Assembly: GCF_020859565.1 (NCBI RefSeq)
Contig: NZ_JAJHUO010000006.1
Location: 62,001-126,000 of the forward strand
DNA from: Saccharothrix luteola
GTDB lineage: Bacteria > Actinomycetota > Actinomycetes > Mycobacteriales > Pseudonocardiaceae
DNA: 64,000 nucleotides
Direction of reading: 5' to 3'
Positions 33,196 through 44,424 of this stretch are shown here, in pieces (within the stretch, counting starts at the first letter, position 1; the number at the start of each line of letters is the position of its first letter). The notes beneath the pieces were generated by a model. The model had not been told where the DNA came from. It did not search any database and was given only the letters and a program-made list of their open reading frames with translations. The translations under genes were made by a program, and so were the position numbers.

Positions 33196-33221
33196 GTTTC
33201 AGATCGACCGCACGGGGGGTA
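33196..33221 (+). promoter_or_regulatory. Candidate stress-sigma (SigB/SigF-type) promoter
   Basis: GTTT at 33196-33199 and GGGTA at 33217-33221, 17 nt apart, match the actinobacterial GTTT...GGGTA class. The -10 lies 32 nt before ATG 33254. Confidence 0.45.
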
Positions 33222-33253
33222 GCCGGTGGACAAGAGAGCCCGAGGAGGCGCAG

Positions 33254-33805
33254 ATGTCCACCGGTACCACCATCGGCGTGATCGTCGTCGTGCTGGTCGT
33301 ACTGGCCGCGATCGCGGTGCTGCTGAAGTTCCTCATGCAGCGCAAGAGGTTGCGTTCGAAGTTCGGCCCGGAGTACGAGCGCGCGCTGGAGCACAACGGT
33401 AGCCGCATGGCGGCGGAGCGCGAGCTCACCGAGCGGGAACGGGAGCACTCGAAGCTCGAGCTGCGCACGTTGGACCCGGCGACGCGCGACAACTACACCC
33501 GCAACTGGACCCAGGTCCAGGAGCGGTTCGTCGACGAGCCCACTGAGGCCGTCGGCCAGGCGGACCGCCTGGTCACCGACCTGATGGCCGAACGCGGCTA
33601 CCCCACCGAGGGGTACGAGCGCCGCGAGAAGCTGTTGTCCGTCGAGCACTCCCGCACCCTCGAGCACTACCGGAACGCGCACTCGATCACCGAGCGCCAG
33701 GAGCGCGGCGAGGCGACGACCGAGGACCTGCGCACCGCGATGGTCCACTACCGCACCGTGTTCGAGGACCTGCTGGGCGACCACCGGGAAGGGGCACGGT
33801 CATGA
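33254..33805 (+). CDS. Membrane-anchored protein of unknown function
   Basis: The 183-residue product follows a GAGGAG ribosome site. One N-terminal helix (IGVIVVVLVVLAAIAVLLKF) is followed by a basic stretch (RKRLRSK) and a charged, helical cytoplasmic domain. The core WTQVQERFVDEPTEAVGQAD and the ending DLRTAMVHYRTVFEDLL recur in the next gene (WRALQADFVDDPREAVQRAD and ELRQALKRYRAFFDRLL), so the two are paralogues. The stress-type promoter in front suggests an envelope-stress role; no function is known to me. Confidence 0.8.
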   Translation: MSTGTTIGVIVVVLVVLAAIAVLLKFLMQRKRLRSKFGPEYERALEHNGSRMAAERELTEREREHSKLELRTLDPATRDNYTRNWTQVQERFVDEPTEAVGQADRLVTDLMAERGYPTEGYERREKLLSVEHSRTLEHYRNAHSITERQERGEATTEDLRTAMVHYRTVFEDLLGDHREGARS

Positions 33806-34440
33806 CCGACCAACGTCAGCACCTCACCACCGAGGACTTCGCCGAGCGCACGCCGGTCGAGCAGACCCCGGATGACCGCGACGTCGCGGAGCCGAACCTG
33901 ACCGACCAGGAGCGCTTCGACCGGGAGCCTGTGCCGCACAACGCGCAGCCTGCGCACGGCTCGCCGACGGACGATTCGGCCACGTACGACTCGGCGACGG
34001 ACGACTCGGCCACGTACGACTCGGCGACACAGGACCGGAGCACCTACGGCTCGCCGACGCACGAGGCAGCGCGCGACGAGGCGAGCGAGCACGTCGAGCC
34101 GGCCACCGACCAGCAGGCCGCCTGGCGCGAGGAGCCGGTCGAGCCGTCCGCGGTCGACACGACGCCCGGCGACTCCCCGCTGTTCACCCCGGACGACGCG
34201 GCCGACTACCAGGCCGAGTGGCGGGCACTCCAGGCCGATTTCGTGGACGACCCACGCGAGGCCGTGCAGCGGGCCGACGAGCTGGTCGCCCAGGTGATGC
34301 AGTCCCTGGCCACCACGTTCAACGACCACAAGCACGCCTTGGAAGAGCAGTGGCAGCAGGGCGAGCAGGTGCAGACCGAGGAACTGCGGCAGGCCCTCAA
34401 GCGCTACCGCGCGTTCTTCGACCGCTTGCTGTCCGTGTGA
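33802..34440 (+). CDS. Soluble paralogue of the preceding membrane-anchored protein, with acidic repeat linker
   Basis: The 212-residue product has an ATG overlapping the previous stop. Residues 1-120 are acidic, disordered and repetitive (DSATYDSATDDSATYDSAT), encoded by two 30-bp direct repeats. Residues 130-212 carry the same helical domain as the preceding gene (DYQAEWRALQADFVDDPREA). It has no membrane segment. Two hairpins follow the stop. Confidence 0.8.
   Translation: MTDQRQHLTTEDFAERTPVEQTPDDRDVAEPNLTDQERFDREPVPHNAQPAHGSPTDDSATYDSATDDSATYDSATQDRSTYGSPTHEAARDEASEHVEPATDQQAAWREEPVEPSAVDTTPGDSPLFTPDDAADYQAEWRALQADFVDDPREAVQRADELVAQVMQSLATTFNDHKHALEEQWQQGEQVQTEELRQALKRYRAFFDRLLSV
33966..34025 (+). 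repeat. Two in-frame 30-bp direct repeats
   Basis: Units 33966-33995 and 33996-34025 differ at one base. They encode TDDSATYDSA-type decapeptides and are a likely site of length variation between strains. Confidence 0.8.
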
Positions 34441-34460
34441 CCGCCGACGAGTGAAGACTC

Positions 34461-34496
34461 CCCGTTGTGCGTCTGGCGACCCAGGTGCACAACGGG
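34461..34496. terminator. Stem-loop after the paralogous pair
   Basis: CCCGTTGTGC and GCACAACGGG are perfect 10-bp arms with a 16-nt loop, 20 nt after the stop at 34440. Confidence 0.6.
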
Positions 34497-34512
34497 TGTT
34501 TCACGTCGTCCC

Positions 34513-34548
34513 CCGGGAACTGCCCCGCCTCAGCCGGGCAGTTCCCGG
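34513..34548. terminator. Second stem-loop, overlapping the end of the convergent gene
   Basis: CCGGGAACTGCCC and GGGCAGTTCCCGG are perfect 13-bp arms with a 10-nt loop. The right arm encodes the last residues of the gene at 34530. With the preceding hairpin it insulates two convergent transcripts. Confidence 0.65.
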
Positions 34549-34856
34549 ATCTCCATCTCCAGCACGTCGATCTCGTCGCTGATCGCCTCGTCCAGCATCC
34601 GGTCGAGCAGCTCGGAGCAGTCCGACGACCCGATGCCGAACCGGGGCACCTGCTCCCACCACACCGCCGGGTTGTTCCAGAACGAGCCGGAGCCCTGGTC
34701 GACGCCTTCGAGGCAGCGCAGCCGCGAATCGTCGTCCGGCAGTCGGCGGACGTAGTCGATGAACCGGGCCAGCGCGTCCGGGTTGATCACCGGCACCGCG
34801 CCGTACCCGCGCAGGCAGTCCTCGAGCTCCGTCAGGAACTCCTCTTTGAACGTCAC
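34530..34856 (-). CDS. Small protein of unknown function
   Basis: The product has 108 residues from GTG 34856 (VTFKEEFLTELEDCLRGYG); a G-rich stretch lies 3-8 nt upstream. The protein is acidic and largely helical, with INPDALARFIDYVRRLPDDD in the middle and an acidic C-terminus. I recognise no family. The codon pattern and terminator support it as a gene. The 225-bp region to the next gene shows nothing else I can name. Confidence 0.55.
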   Translation of the reverse strand: MTFKEEFLTELEDCLRGYGAVPVINPDALARFIDYVRRLPDDDSRLRCLEGVDQGSGSFWNNPAVWWEQVPRFGIGSSDCSELLDRMLDEAISDEIDVLEMEIRELPG

Positions 34857-35081
34857 GGCGCCACCCCCGCTTCCCCCGCTACCGTGCGGGTGAGGAGGAC
34901 TCACATACAAGGGCAACAACGGTACATCCGCAGAGGCACGCAGAACTTGCTGCCAATGGGCGGTTTCCGGGAAAGATTCGCTAACGGTCCGCGCCGACCG
35001 GCGGCGAACGTCCGCGATTCCACTGTTATGTCCTAAGTGGACCGACCAGCCGTCGGCGCCACGGTTACCGTCACGTGACCT

Positions 35082-35855
35082 TCACTCCGCGCGCAAACGC
35101 GCCACGAAGCTGAACCGGTCGCCCCGGAAGAGCGACCGGACCCGCTCGATCGGCCCGCCGCCGTCGTCGTGGGACACGCGGTGCAGCAGCAGCATCGGCA
35201 GCGCCGGGTTCGTGCCGATGAGCAACGCCTCGCGCGGCGTCGCCAGGACCGTCTCCACCCGTTCCTCGGCCTCGGCGAACACCACGCCCAGCCGGTCACT
35301 GAGGCACGCGTACAGCGACGTGGTCGGGTCCAGCACCTCCAGCAGCGTCGGGAACCGCGCCGCGGACAGGTAGGTCGACTCCAGGCCGACCCGCTCGCCG
35401 TCGGCCAGCAGCACGCGCTCCAGGTGGATCACCTCGTCGCCACGCCCGATCCGCAGGTCCCGCGCCAGCACCTCGTCCGCGGGCAGGTGCTCGACGGTGA
35501 TCACGCTGCGCGTCGCGTCGACGCCCTGCCGCCGCATGCCCTCGGTGTAGCTGAGCAGCGACAGCGGCTGCACCAGCTTGGGCGGCGCGACGTACGTGCC
35601 GCTGCCCTGCCGTCGTTGCAGCTTGCCCTCCAGCACCAGTTCCCCGACGGCTTGGCGCAGCGTCACCCGCGACACCGAGAACCGCTCGGCCAGCTCCCGC
35701 TCCGACGGCAGCGCGGTGCCCTCGCCGAGGGCGTCGACGAGCCACAGCAGTTCGGTCTTCACCGCGTAGTAGCGGGGGATGCGGCCGTGTTCGGGGATAC
35801 CGGCCCGGACCGGCCCGTCCGCGCGGTACTGGGGCACGTAATGCGAGGCATGCAC
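35082..35855 (-). CDS. GntR-family transcriptional regulator, HutC/UTRA type
   Basis: The product has 257 residues. GTG 35855 is chosen because TAGGCT lies 7 nt before it, a possible leaderless start, and no other start fits better. The winged helix is at about 20-90 (LPSERELAERFSVSRVTLRQ, then the wing GSGTYVAPP). The UTRA effector domain is at 95-255 (LERVLLADGERVGLESTYL). Such regulators sense sugars or amino-acid derivatives. It lies 59 nt behind a solute-binding lipoprotein on the same strand. Confidence 0.85.
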   Translation of the reverse strand: MHASHYVPQYRADGPVRAGIPEHGRIPRYYAVKTELLWLVDALGEGTALPSERELAERFSVSRVTLRQAVGELVLEGKLQRRQGSGTYVAPPKLVQPLSLLSYTEGMRRQGVDATRSVITVEHLPADEVLARDLRIGRGDEVIHLERVLLADGERVGLESTYLSAARFPTLLEVLDPTTSLYACLSDRLGVVFAEAEERVETVLATPREALLIGTNPALPMLLLHRVSHDDGGGPIERVRSLFRGDRFSFVARLRAE

Positions 35856-35914
35856 ACAGCCGAGCCTACGGTGCGATCCGGGCCGGTCAGACCGCTGACG
35901 GGGTGGGTCGCAGA

Positions 35915-36748
35915 TCACGGGACGAGCGTCGGCGGATCCGGGATGGCGTAACCGGAAGCACCCACGTTGGCCTCCAACGACTTGCGCCACTCGCCGGAGT
36001 CGATCATCTTCCGAACGGCCGCGGTCACCTTCGCCTTGCTGGTCGGGTCGCCTCGGCGCAGGCCGATGCCGTACTCCTCCTTGCTGAACGGCTGGTTGAC
36101 CACGCGCAGCAGCTCGGGGTTCTGCGCGGCGTACCCGGCGAGGATCACGTCATCGGTCGTCATGGCGTCCACCTGCTCGGCCAGCAGCGCCGTGACGCAG
36201 TCGCTGAAATTGGGATATTCCTCGAGTTGCACGGACTGCGCGAACCGGTCTTTCACGTACTGCGCCGACGTGGTGTTGGCCACCGAGCACAGCTTCAGGT
36301 TGCCGGAGTTGAGCGATTCCGGTCCGGTGATCCGATCATCGGTCAACCGGACCAGCAGGTCCTGCCCGGCCACGAAGTACGGTCCGACGAAGTCGATGAC
36401 CTCCTTGCGCTTGTCGGTGATCGAGTAGCTGGACACGACGAGGTCCGCGGCGCCCTCGGTGAGCAGCTTCTCCCGTTCCGAGGGAGTCGCCTCGGTGAAC
36501 GTGATGCCGGATTCCTCGACCCCCAACTCCTTCGCCACGTAACGGGCCACGTCGATGTCGAAGCCGCGGTAGGTGCCGTCCAAACGGCGCACACCGAGCC
36601 CCGGTTGGTCGTACGCCACGGCGATGGTCAGCTTGTCGGAGCTGTCCGCCTTGCCGGCGACGGTCGTGTCGTCACCGGTGGAGCACGACGCGAGGACAAG
36701 CGCGGCGGAACACGCCACCAGCAGGGCGCGCAACGGTGCCAGAGCCAT
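35915..36748 (-). CDS. Amino-acid-type ABC transporter substrate-binding lipoprotein (GluB-like)
   Basis: The 277-residue product has a signal peptide with lipobox LVLASC (cysteine near 22). It then has a type II periplasmic-binding fold: LTIAVAYDQPGLGVRR, GFDIDVARYVAKELG, DLVVSSYSITDKRKEVIDFV. These are the marks of family 3 binding proteins for glutamate and related polar amino acids. No permease or ATPase gene is adjacent, so it must be an orphan that shares a transporter elsewhere or serves as a sensor with the GntR gene downstream. Confidence 0.85.
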   Translation of the reverse strand: MALAPLRALLVACSAALVLASCSTGDDTTVAGKADSSDKLTIAVAYDQPGLGVRRLDGTYRGFDIDVARYVAKELGVEESGITFTEATPSEREKLLTEGAADLVVSSYSITDKRKEVIDFVGPYFVAGQDLLVRLTDDRITGPESLNSGNLKLCSVANTTSAQYVKDRFAQSVQLEEYPNFSDCVTALLAEQVDAMTTDDVILAGYAAQNPELLRVVNQPFSKEEYGIGLRRGDPTSKAKVTAAVRKMIDSGEWRKSLEANVGASGYAIPDPPTLVP

Positions 36749-36883
36749 TCTTCCCCTTTTCGGGAGGTTCCTCGGGTTGCCGGAAACCTAAGCGCCCCAA
36801 GGGACTTGGTCCATAGCCAAGGAGAAGATAGGGGACACCTGATCGGTCAAGGGTGACGGTTGGGTATCGAGACCGTGACCGTG

Positions 36884-39547
<2,664 letters not shown>

Positions 39548-39552
39548 GGCGG

Positions 39553-40728
39553 TCAGTCCCTCGGGTCGTCGGGGTCCAGGCCGTGCAGCGGGAACACCGC
39601 GCGCCGCGTCTCCATGACCGCCAGGTCGACCGGGGAGTCGAGCTCACCGCCCCACCGCTCGAACGCGGTGTCGGAGCCGTCGGTCATGGAGGACGGCAGC
39701 GGCCAGTTCGGCGCCAGGGTCGAGGCGTGGGCGACCCAGTCGGCGGGCAGCGGGGTGTCCGGGTCGACGTCCCGGTCCAGCACGGTGGCCAGCAGGTGCG
39801 TCCAGCTGCGCGGCACGACGCGCAGCAGCTCGTACCCGCCGCCGCCCAGCGCGAGCCAGCGGCCGTTCGCGGTCTGCTCGGCCAGCTCGCGCAGGCGGCG
39901 GTAGACGGCTCGGTGACCGTCGACGGTGAGCGCGAGGTCGGCCAGCGGGTCCTCGCGGTGCGTGTCCACGCCGCACTGCGTGACCAGCAGCTGCGGCCTG
40001 AACGCCGCGAGCAGCGACGGGACGGTGGCCTCGAACGCGCGCAGCCAGCCCTGGTCGCCGGTGCCGGGCGGCAGGGCCAGGTTCACGCTGGCACCCTCCG
40101 CACCCACGCCGCCCACCTCCGCCGGCCGTCCCGTGCCTGGCCAGAGGCTCATGGGGTGCTGGTGGATCGAGACGGTGAGCACGCGCGGGTCGTCGTAGAA
40201 GGCGGCCTGCACGCCGTCGCCGTGGTGCACGTCGGTGTCGATGTAGGCGATCCGGTCGAAGCCGTTGTCCAGCAGCCACGAGATGGCCACGGCGCAGTCG
40301 TTGTAGACGCAGAACCCGGCCGCGTGGTCGCGCATGGCGTGGTGCAGCCCGCCCGCGATGTTCACCGCCCGGTCCGCCTCGCCCGAGGCGATCCTCCGCG
40401 CGGCGGCCAGCGAACCGCCCACGACCAGCGCGGACGCCTCGTGCATGCGGGCGAACACCGGGTTGTCCGCGGTGCCGAGGCCGTGGCCGACGTCCCAGCC
40501 GGCCATCGGCGCGGCCTGCACGGCGTTGAGGTAGGACGGCTCGTGCACGCGTTCGATCTCGTCGTCGGTGGCCGGGTCGGGCTTGACGAGCCCCACGCCG
40601 TCCAGCACGCCGAGCGCGGTCGCCAGCCGGACGGTCAGGTCGAGCCGGACGGGGTTGAGCGGGTGGTCCCCGCCCAGGTCGTAGCCGAGGAAGGACTCGT
40701 CCCAGACAACGGCGGCTCCCTTACCCAT
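39553..40728 (-). CDS. AcuC-like class I histone-deacetylase-fold enzyme
   Basis: The 391-residue product begins with a family-typical VVWDESFLGYDLGGDHPLNP. Zinc and catalytic residues appear in NIAGGLHHAMRDHAAGFCVY (His-His dyad), YIDTDVHHGDGVQAAF (Asp-His zinc ligands) and TQCGVDTHREDPLA. AcuC removes acetyl groups from acetyl-CoA synthetase. Its operon partner 5 nt downstream is the Pat-like acetyltransferase, so writer and eraser of the same modification are co-expressed. The symbol acuC would be reasonable, but the substrate here is inferred. Confidence 0.9.
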   Translation of the reverse strand: MGKGAAVVWDESFLGYDLGGDHPLNPVRLDLTVRLATALGVLDGVGLVKPDPATDDEIERVHEPSYLNAVQAAPMAGWDVGHGLGTADNPVFARMHEASALVVGGSLAAARRIASGEADRAVNIAGGLHHAMRDHAAGFCVYNDCAVAISWLLDNGFDRIAYIDTDVHHGDGVQAAFYDDPRVLTVSIHQHPMSLWPGTGRPAEVGGVGAEGASVNLALPPGTGDQGWLRAFEATVPSLLAAFRPQLLVTQCGVDTHREDPLADLALTVDGHRAVYRRLRELAEQTANGRWLALGGGGYELLRVVPRSWTHLLATVLDRDVDPDTPLPADWVAHASTLAPNWPLPSSMTDGSDTAFERWGGELDSPVDLAVMETRRAVFPLHGLDPDDPRD

Positions 40729-40891
40729 GTCGGCAACCTAACCCACCGGGCGCGCGATGGTGTGATCACAGGTTGGTCGCCCCGGGCGTGCGGACCACCG
40801 GGGTGGACTTAGAGTCTGCCGAGACGACGCGGGCCAGGATTGCGGCCATCGAGGATGGAACCCCGCACGTCGGAACGGGGTCAGAGAAGAC

Positions 40892-41512
40892 ATGCACCTG
40901 CGACGAGTCCCTGCCGCCCTGACCGCCGTGCTGGCCTTGACGCTCACGCTCGGGCTGTCGGCCTGCGCCACCACGGTCGCGGGCAGCCCGGTCGCCGCCG
41001 CGGGCGGGTCGACCGGCGAGAAGAGCGCGTCCGGCAAGCCGTCGTCGACCAAGGAGTCCTCGCCCAAGACGTCCAGCAAGGCGGGCTCGCCGAAGACCAC
41101 CGAGGCCGACAAGCCGTCCGGCGACGTGAAGATCACGACGAAGAAGAAGACCGAGGGCTACGAGGACTGCGACATCCTCACGCCCGAGGACGTGGCCGCC
41201 GCCGTCGGCGCGTCGAAGGGCGGCGAGAAGGGCTGCGTGCAGAGCACGGAGGACCCGTTCTCCGTCGTGCTGTTCATGGTCACGTTCGCCGAGTACGAGG
41301 GTGAGGCGCGGACCATCGAGGTCGGCGGCAACACCGCGTACGAGGTGAAGGAGAAGGGCGGCGACTGCACGGTGCTGGTCATGCTGACCGACGACCCGGA
41401 GGAGATCACCCCGGCGTTCCAGGCGACCGTGACGCCGATCGACGAGATCGACCCGTGCGAGATCGCGCTGAAGCTCGCCACCAAGGCCTTCGAGAAGATC
41501 CCCAACGCTTGA
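40892..41512 (+). CDS. DUF3558-type lipoprotein
   Basis: The 206-residue product has a signal peptide with lipobox LGLSAC (cysteine near 27). A Ser/Lys/Thr-rich linker (about 40-85) follows, then a globular domain beginning DCDILTPEDVAAAVG with two further cysteines (KGCVQ, GGDCTVLVM) and ending in IDPCEIALKLATKAFEK. This is the DUF3558 layout of actinobacterial cell-wall lipoproteins of unknown function. It is monocistronic, divergent from acuC, with a large hairpin behind it. Confidence 0.85.
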   Translation: MHLRRVPAALTAVLALTLTLGLSACATTVAGSPVAAAGGSTGEKSASGKPSSTKESSPKTSSKAGSPKTTEADKPSGDVKITTKKKTEGYEDCDILTPEDVAAAVGASKGGEKGCVQSTEDPFSVVLFMVTFAEYEGEARTIEVGGNTAYEVKEKGGDCTVLVMLTDDPEEITPAFQATVTPIDEIDPCEIALKLATKAFEKIPNA

Positions 41513-41554
41513 TTGCCGCTGCTCCGCAGACGGCGGCTCGGTCGCCTGGAAGTC

Positions 41555-41621
41555 GGTCGTTCGCGCCCTGATTCCCGACGATCGAAAAGCGTGATCGCCG
41601 GGAATGAGGACGCGAACGACC
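41555..41621. terminator. Long hairpin between convergent genes, possibly a dispersed repeat
   Basis: The 29-nt arms begin GGTCGTTCGCGCCCTGATTC (41555) and end with the complementary GAATGAGGACGCGAACGACC (to 41621). They pair at 26 of 29 positions around a 9-nt loop GAAAAGCGT. The length and symmetric mismatches are more than a simple terminator needs; see findings. Confidence 0.65.
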
Positions 41622-41637
41622 GACGCGACCTCGCGGT

Positions 41638-42486
41638 TCAGCCCGCTTCCGGGCCCGTCGCAGCCGGTCGGGATGGGTCCGACGACCACTGTGACCAGGA
41701 GCCCGCGTAGAGCGGGGCGGGCGCGTCCGGCTTCGTGATGCCGGCCACCTCCAGGGCCAGGACCACGGAGGACGCCGTGACGCCGGACCCGCAGTAGGCC
41801 GCGACCGGGCGGTCGGGTGCGACGCCGATGGCCTCGAAGCGCTCGGCCAGCGCCGCGGCGGGCAACCAGCGGCCGGCGGAGGTGTGGCCCGAGGTCGGCG
41901 CGTTCAGCGCGCCCGGGATGTGCCCGGCGCGGGGGTCGACCGGCTCGGTCTCGCCCCGGTAGCGCTCGGGGGCGCGGGCGTCGAGCAGCACGCCCGCCCC
42001 GGTGAACGCGGCGGCCCCGTCGGCGTCCAGCACGGGCATGCCGCCGGGCCGCACCTCGATGTCGCCGGGAACGGGCGTCGGCGTGTTCGCGTCGACGGGA
42101 CGGCCCTCGGCGGTCCACGCCGCGAAGCCGCCGTCCAGGACCGCCACCTCCTGGTGACCGGCCCACCGCAGCAGCCACCAGGCGCGCGCGGCGACGGACC
42201 CGTCACCACCGTCGTACGCCACGACCGGGTGATGTCGGCGCACGCCGGCCGCGCGCAGCACGGCTCGCAGCGCCGCCGGGTCCGGCAGGGGGTGGCGGCC
42301 ACCGACGCCGGGCGGCGAGGACAGCTCGGTGTCGAGGTCGACGTAGACGGCGCCGGGAACGTGCCCGACCTCGTAGTCTTGACGTCCCGGCGGTCCGCCC
42401 AGTCGCCAGCGGACGTCGAGCACGACCGGTGGTTCGGCCCCGTCCAGCGCGGCGGCCAGGGCTTCGGTGCTGATCAGTGGATGCAC
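41638..42486 (-). CDS. Sulfurtransferase with two rhodanese domains (thiosulfate/3-mercaptopyruvate type)
   Basis: The 282-residue product is read from GTG 42486 with AGGA 7 nt upstream. The N-terminal rhodanese domain lacks the cysteine. The C-terminal domain has the active-site loop AAYCGSGVTASSVVLAL. The CGSGVTA form is nearer to 3-mercaptopyruvate sulfurtransferase (SseA) than to thiosulfate:cyanide rhodanese. It provides sulfane sulfur or detoxifies cyanide. It is divergent from the IdeR-like regulator. Confidence 0.87.
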   Translation of the reverse strand: MHPLISTEALAAALDGAEPPVVLDVRWRLGGPPGRQDYEVGHVPGAVYVDLDTELSSPPGVGGRHPLPDPAALRAVLRAAGVRRHHPVVAYDGGDGSVAARAWWLLRWAGHQEVAVLDGGFAAWTAEGRPVDANTPTPVPGDIEVRPGGMPVLDADGAAAFTGAGVLLDARAPERYRGETEPVDPRAGHIPGALNAPTSGHTSAGRWLPAAALAERFEAIGVAPDRPVAAYCGSGVTASSVVLALEVAGITKPDAPAPLYAGSWSQWSSDPSRPAATGPEAG

Positions 42487-42547
42487 GGCACCATCCTGCA
42501 CCCGTGACCGGCCGACTAGCATTGACGCCATACGAAGGGGAGCGGGT

Positions 42548-43240
42548 GTGAACGAGCTCATCGACACTACCGAGATGTACCTCCGCACGATCTACGAGCT
42601 CGAAGAAGAGGGCGTAGTGCCTCTGCGCGCGCGGATCGCCGAGCGGCTGGCGCAGAGCGGTCCGACGGTCAGCCAGACGGTCGGGCGGATGGAGCGCGAC
42701 GGTCTCGTCATCGTGGCGGACGACCGCCACCTCGAGCTGACCGAGCAGGGTCGCAACCTGGCCATCGCGGTCATGCGCAAGCACCGGCTCGCCGAGCGCC
42801 TCCTGGTCGACATCATCGGCCTGGAGTGGGAGCACGTGCACAGCGAGGCGTGCCGCTGGGAGCACGTCATGAGCGAGGCCGTCGAGCGCAAGCTGGTCAA
42901 GCTCCTCGGCAACCCCACCACCTCGCCCTACGGCAACCCCATCCCCGGGCTGGACAAGCTGGGCGACGGCGAGCCGGCCCCGCCCGCCGAGGCGGACCTG
43001 GTGCGGGTGGACGAGGTGGCCCGGCGCGGCGGCGGTCGCGTCGAGGTGCGCCGGATCGCCGAGCACGTGCAGCTCGACGAGGACCTGATGGCCGAGCTGA
43101 AGGCCGCCGGCGTGGTGCCGGGCGGCACGGTCGAGGTCGACTCCCTCGGCGGCGCGAAGGTCATCCAGGTCCGCGGCAACGGCACGGTCGCCGAGTTGGA
43201 CCCCGCGGTGGCGCACGCGGTCCTGGTGCAGGCCCGGTGA
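42548..43240 (+). CDS. ideR: Iron-dependent regulator of the DtxR/IdeR family
   Basis: The 230-residue product starts at GTG 42548 with GGGGAG 5-6 nt upstream. The N-terminal winged helix reads DTTEMYLRTIYELEEEG and SGPTVSQTVGRMERDGL. The dimer and metal sites are carried by residues in HRLAERLLVDIIGLEWEHVH and EACRWEHVMSEAVE, and the C-terminal SH3-like domain is present. It represses iron-uptake genes when loaded with Fe2+. It overlaps galK by 4 nt; dtxR-galE linkage is an old actinobacterial arrangement. Confidence 0.9.
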   Translation: MNELIDTTEMYLRTIYELEEEGVVPLRARIAERLAQSGPTVSQTVGRMERDGLVIVADDRHLELTEQGRNLAIAVMRKHRLAERLLVDIIGLEWEHVHSEACRWEHVMSEAVERKLVKLLGNPTTSPYGNPIPGLDKLGDGEPAPPAEADLVRVDEVARRGGGRVEVRRIAEHVQLDEDLMAELKAAGVVPGGTVEVDSLGGAKVIQVRGNGTVAELDPAVAHAVLVQAR

Positions 43241-44397
43241 GCCCGGCGCGGCGCGCGATCGCCGCGTTCACCCGGCTGCACGGCGACGCGCCGAGCGGTG
43301 TCTGGTCGGCGCCCGGCCGGGTGAACCTGATCGGGGAGCACACCGACTACAACGACGGCTTCGTGCTGCCGTTCGCGTTGCCCCACCGGACCGCGGTGGC
43401 CGCGTCGACGCGGGACGACGGGCAGTTGCACGTGGCCACGGTGGGTGACGACGGCGTGGTGCAGCAGGCCGCGCCGGTGCGGGTCGCCGACCTGGAGCCC
43501 GGCGCGGTCGGCGGCTGGGCGGCGTACCCGGCGGGGGTGGCGTGGGTGCTGCGCGAGCAGGGCCTGACCGGCGGGGCGAACCTGGTGATCGCGGGTGACG
43601 TGCCGGCGGGCGCGGGCCTGTCGTCGTCGCACGCGCTGGAGTGCGCGGTGGCGTTGGCGCTGCTCGGGCTGGCCGAGCGCCCCGCCGACGACCTGCCGCG
43701 GATCGCACGCTGGGTGCAGCGCGCGGAGAACGACTTCGTCGGCGCGCCCACCGGTCTGCTCGACCAGACCGCGTCGCTGTGCTGCGCCGAGGCGCACGTG
43801 CTGTTCCTGGACGTGCGGTCGTTCAAGGCCGAGCAGGTGCCGTTCGACGCCGCCGAGCACGGCCTGGAAGTGCTGGTCATCGACACTCGGGCCAGCCATT
43901 CCCACACCGACGGCGGCTACGGCGCGCGGCGCGCGGGCTGCGAGAAGGCCGCGTCGATCCTGGGGGTCCCCGCACTGCGGGACGTGGACGTGAGCGAGCT
44001 GGACGACGCGCTGGCCCGGTTGCCCGAGGAGCTGCGCCCGCTGGCGCGCCACGTGGTGACCGAGAACGAGCGGGTGCTCGCGGCGGTGGAACTGCTGCGC
44101 GCCGGCCGGTTGGCGGAGCTGGGTCCGCTGCTGGACGGCTCCCACGCGTCGTTGCGGGACGACTACAAGGTGTCCGCGCCCGAGCTGGACGTCGCGGTCG
44201 ACGCGGCGAAGGCGGCGGGCGCGTTGGGCGCGCGGATGACCGGCGGCGGGTTCGGCGGGTCGGCGATCGCGCTGGTGCCCGTCGAGCGGCACGACGAGGT
44301 GGTGCGGCGGGTGCTGGCCGCGTTCGCCGGACGTGGTTGGACGACACCGAGGACTTTCACGGCCGTGCCCTCGGCGGGCGCCGGCCGGGATCACTGA
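43237..44397 (+). CDS. galK: Galactokinase
   Basis: The 386-residue product has the galactokinase signature GRVNLIGEHTDYNDGFVLPF near 27-46, the GHMP ATP loop PAGAGLSSSHALECAVAL (usual form LSSSAALE), and the C-terminal GARMTGGGFGGSAIAL. It phosphorylates galactose at C1, the first Leloir step. GTG 43237 overlaps the ideR stop; galE follows 27 nt later. Confidence 0.93.
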   Translation: MSPARRAIAAFTRLHGDAPSGVWSAPGRVNLIGEHTDYNDGFVLPFALPHRTAVAASTRDDGQLHVATVGDDGVVQQAAPVRVADLEPGAVGGWAAYPAGVAWVLREQGLTGGANLVIAGDVPAGAGLSSSHALECAVALALLGLAERPADDLPRIARWVQRAENDFVGAPTGLLDQTASLCCAEAHVLFLDVRSFKAEQVPFDAAEHGLEVLVIDTRASHSHTDGGYGARRAGCEKAASILGVPALRDVDVSELDDALARLPEELRPLARHVVTENERVLAAVELLRAGRLAELGPLLDGSHASLRDDYKVSAPELDVAVDAAKAAGALGARMTGGGFGGSAIALVPVERHDEVVRRVLAAFAGRGWTTPRTFTAVPSAGAGRDH

Positions 44398-44424
44398 CGG
44401 ACTGGTCGAAAGCGGGGATGCAGG

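Noticed and set aside
34857..35081. Gene or RNA element in the 225-bp gap before the GntR gene
   Set aside because: No frame with a start, no convincing hairpin and no tRNA-like cloverleaf could be seen.
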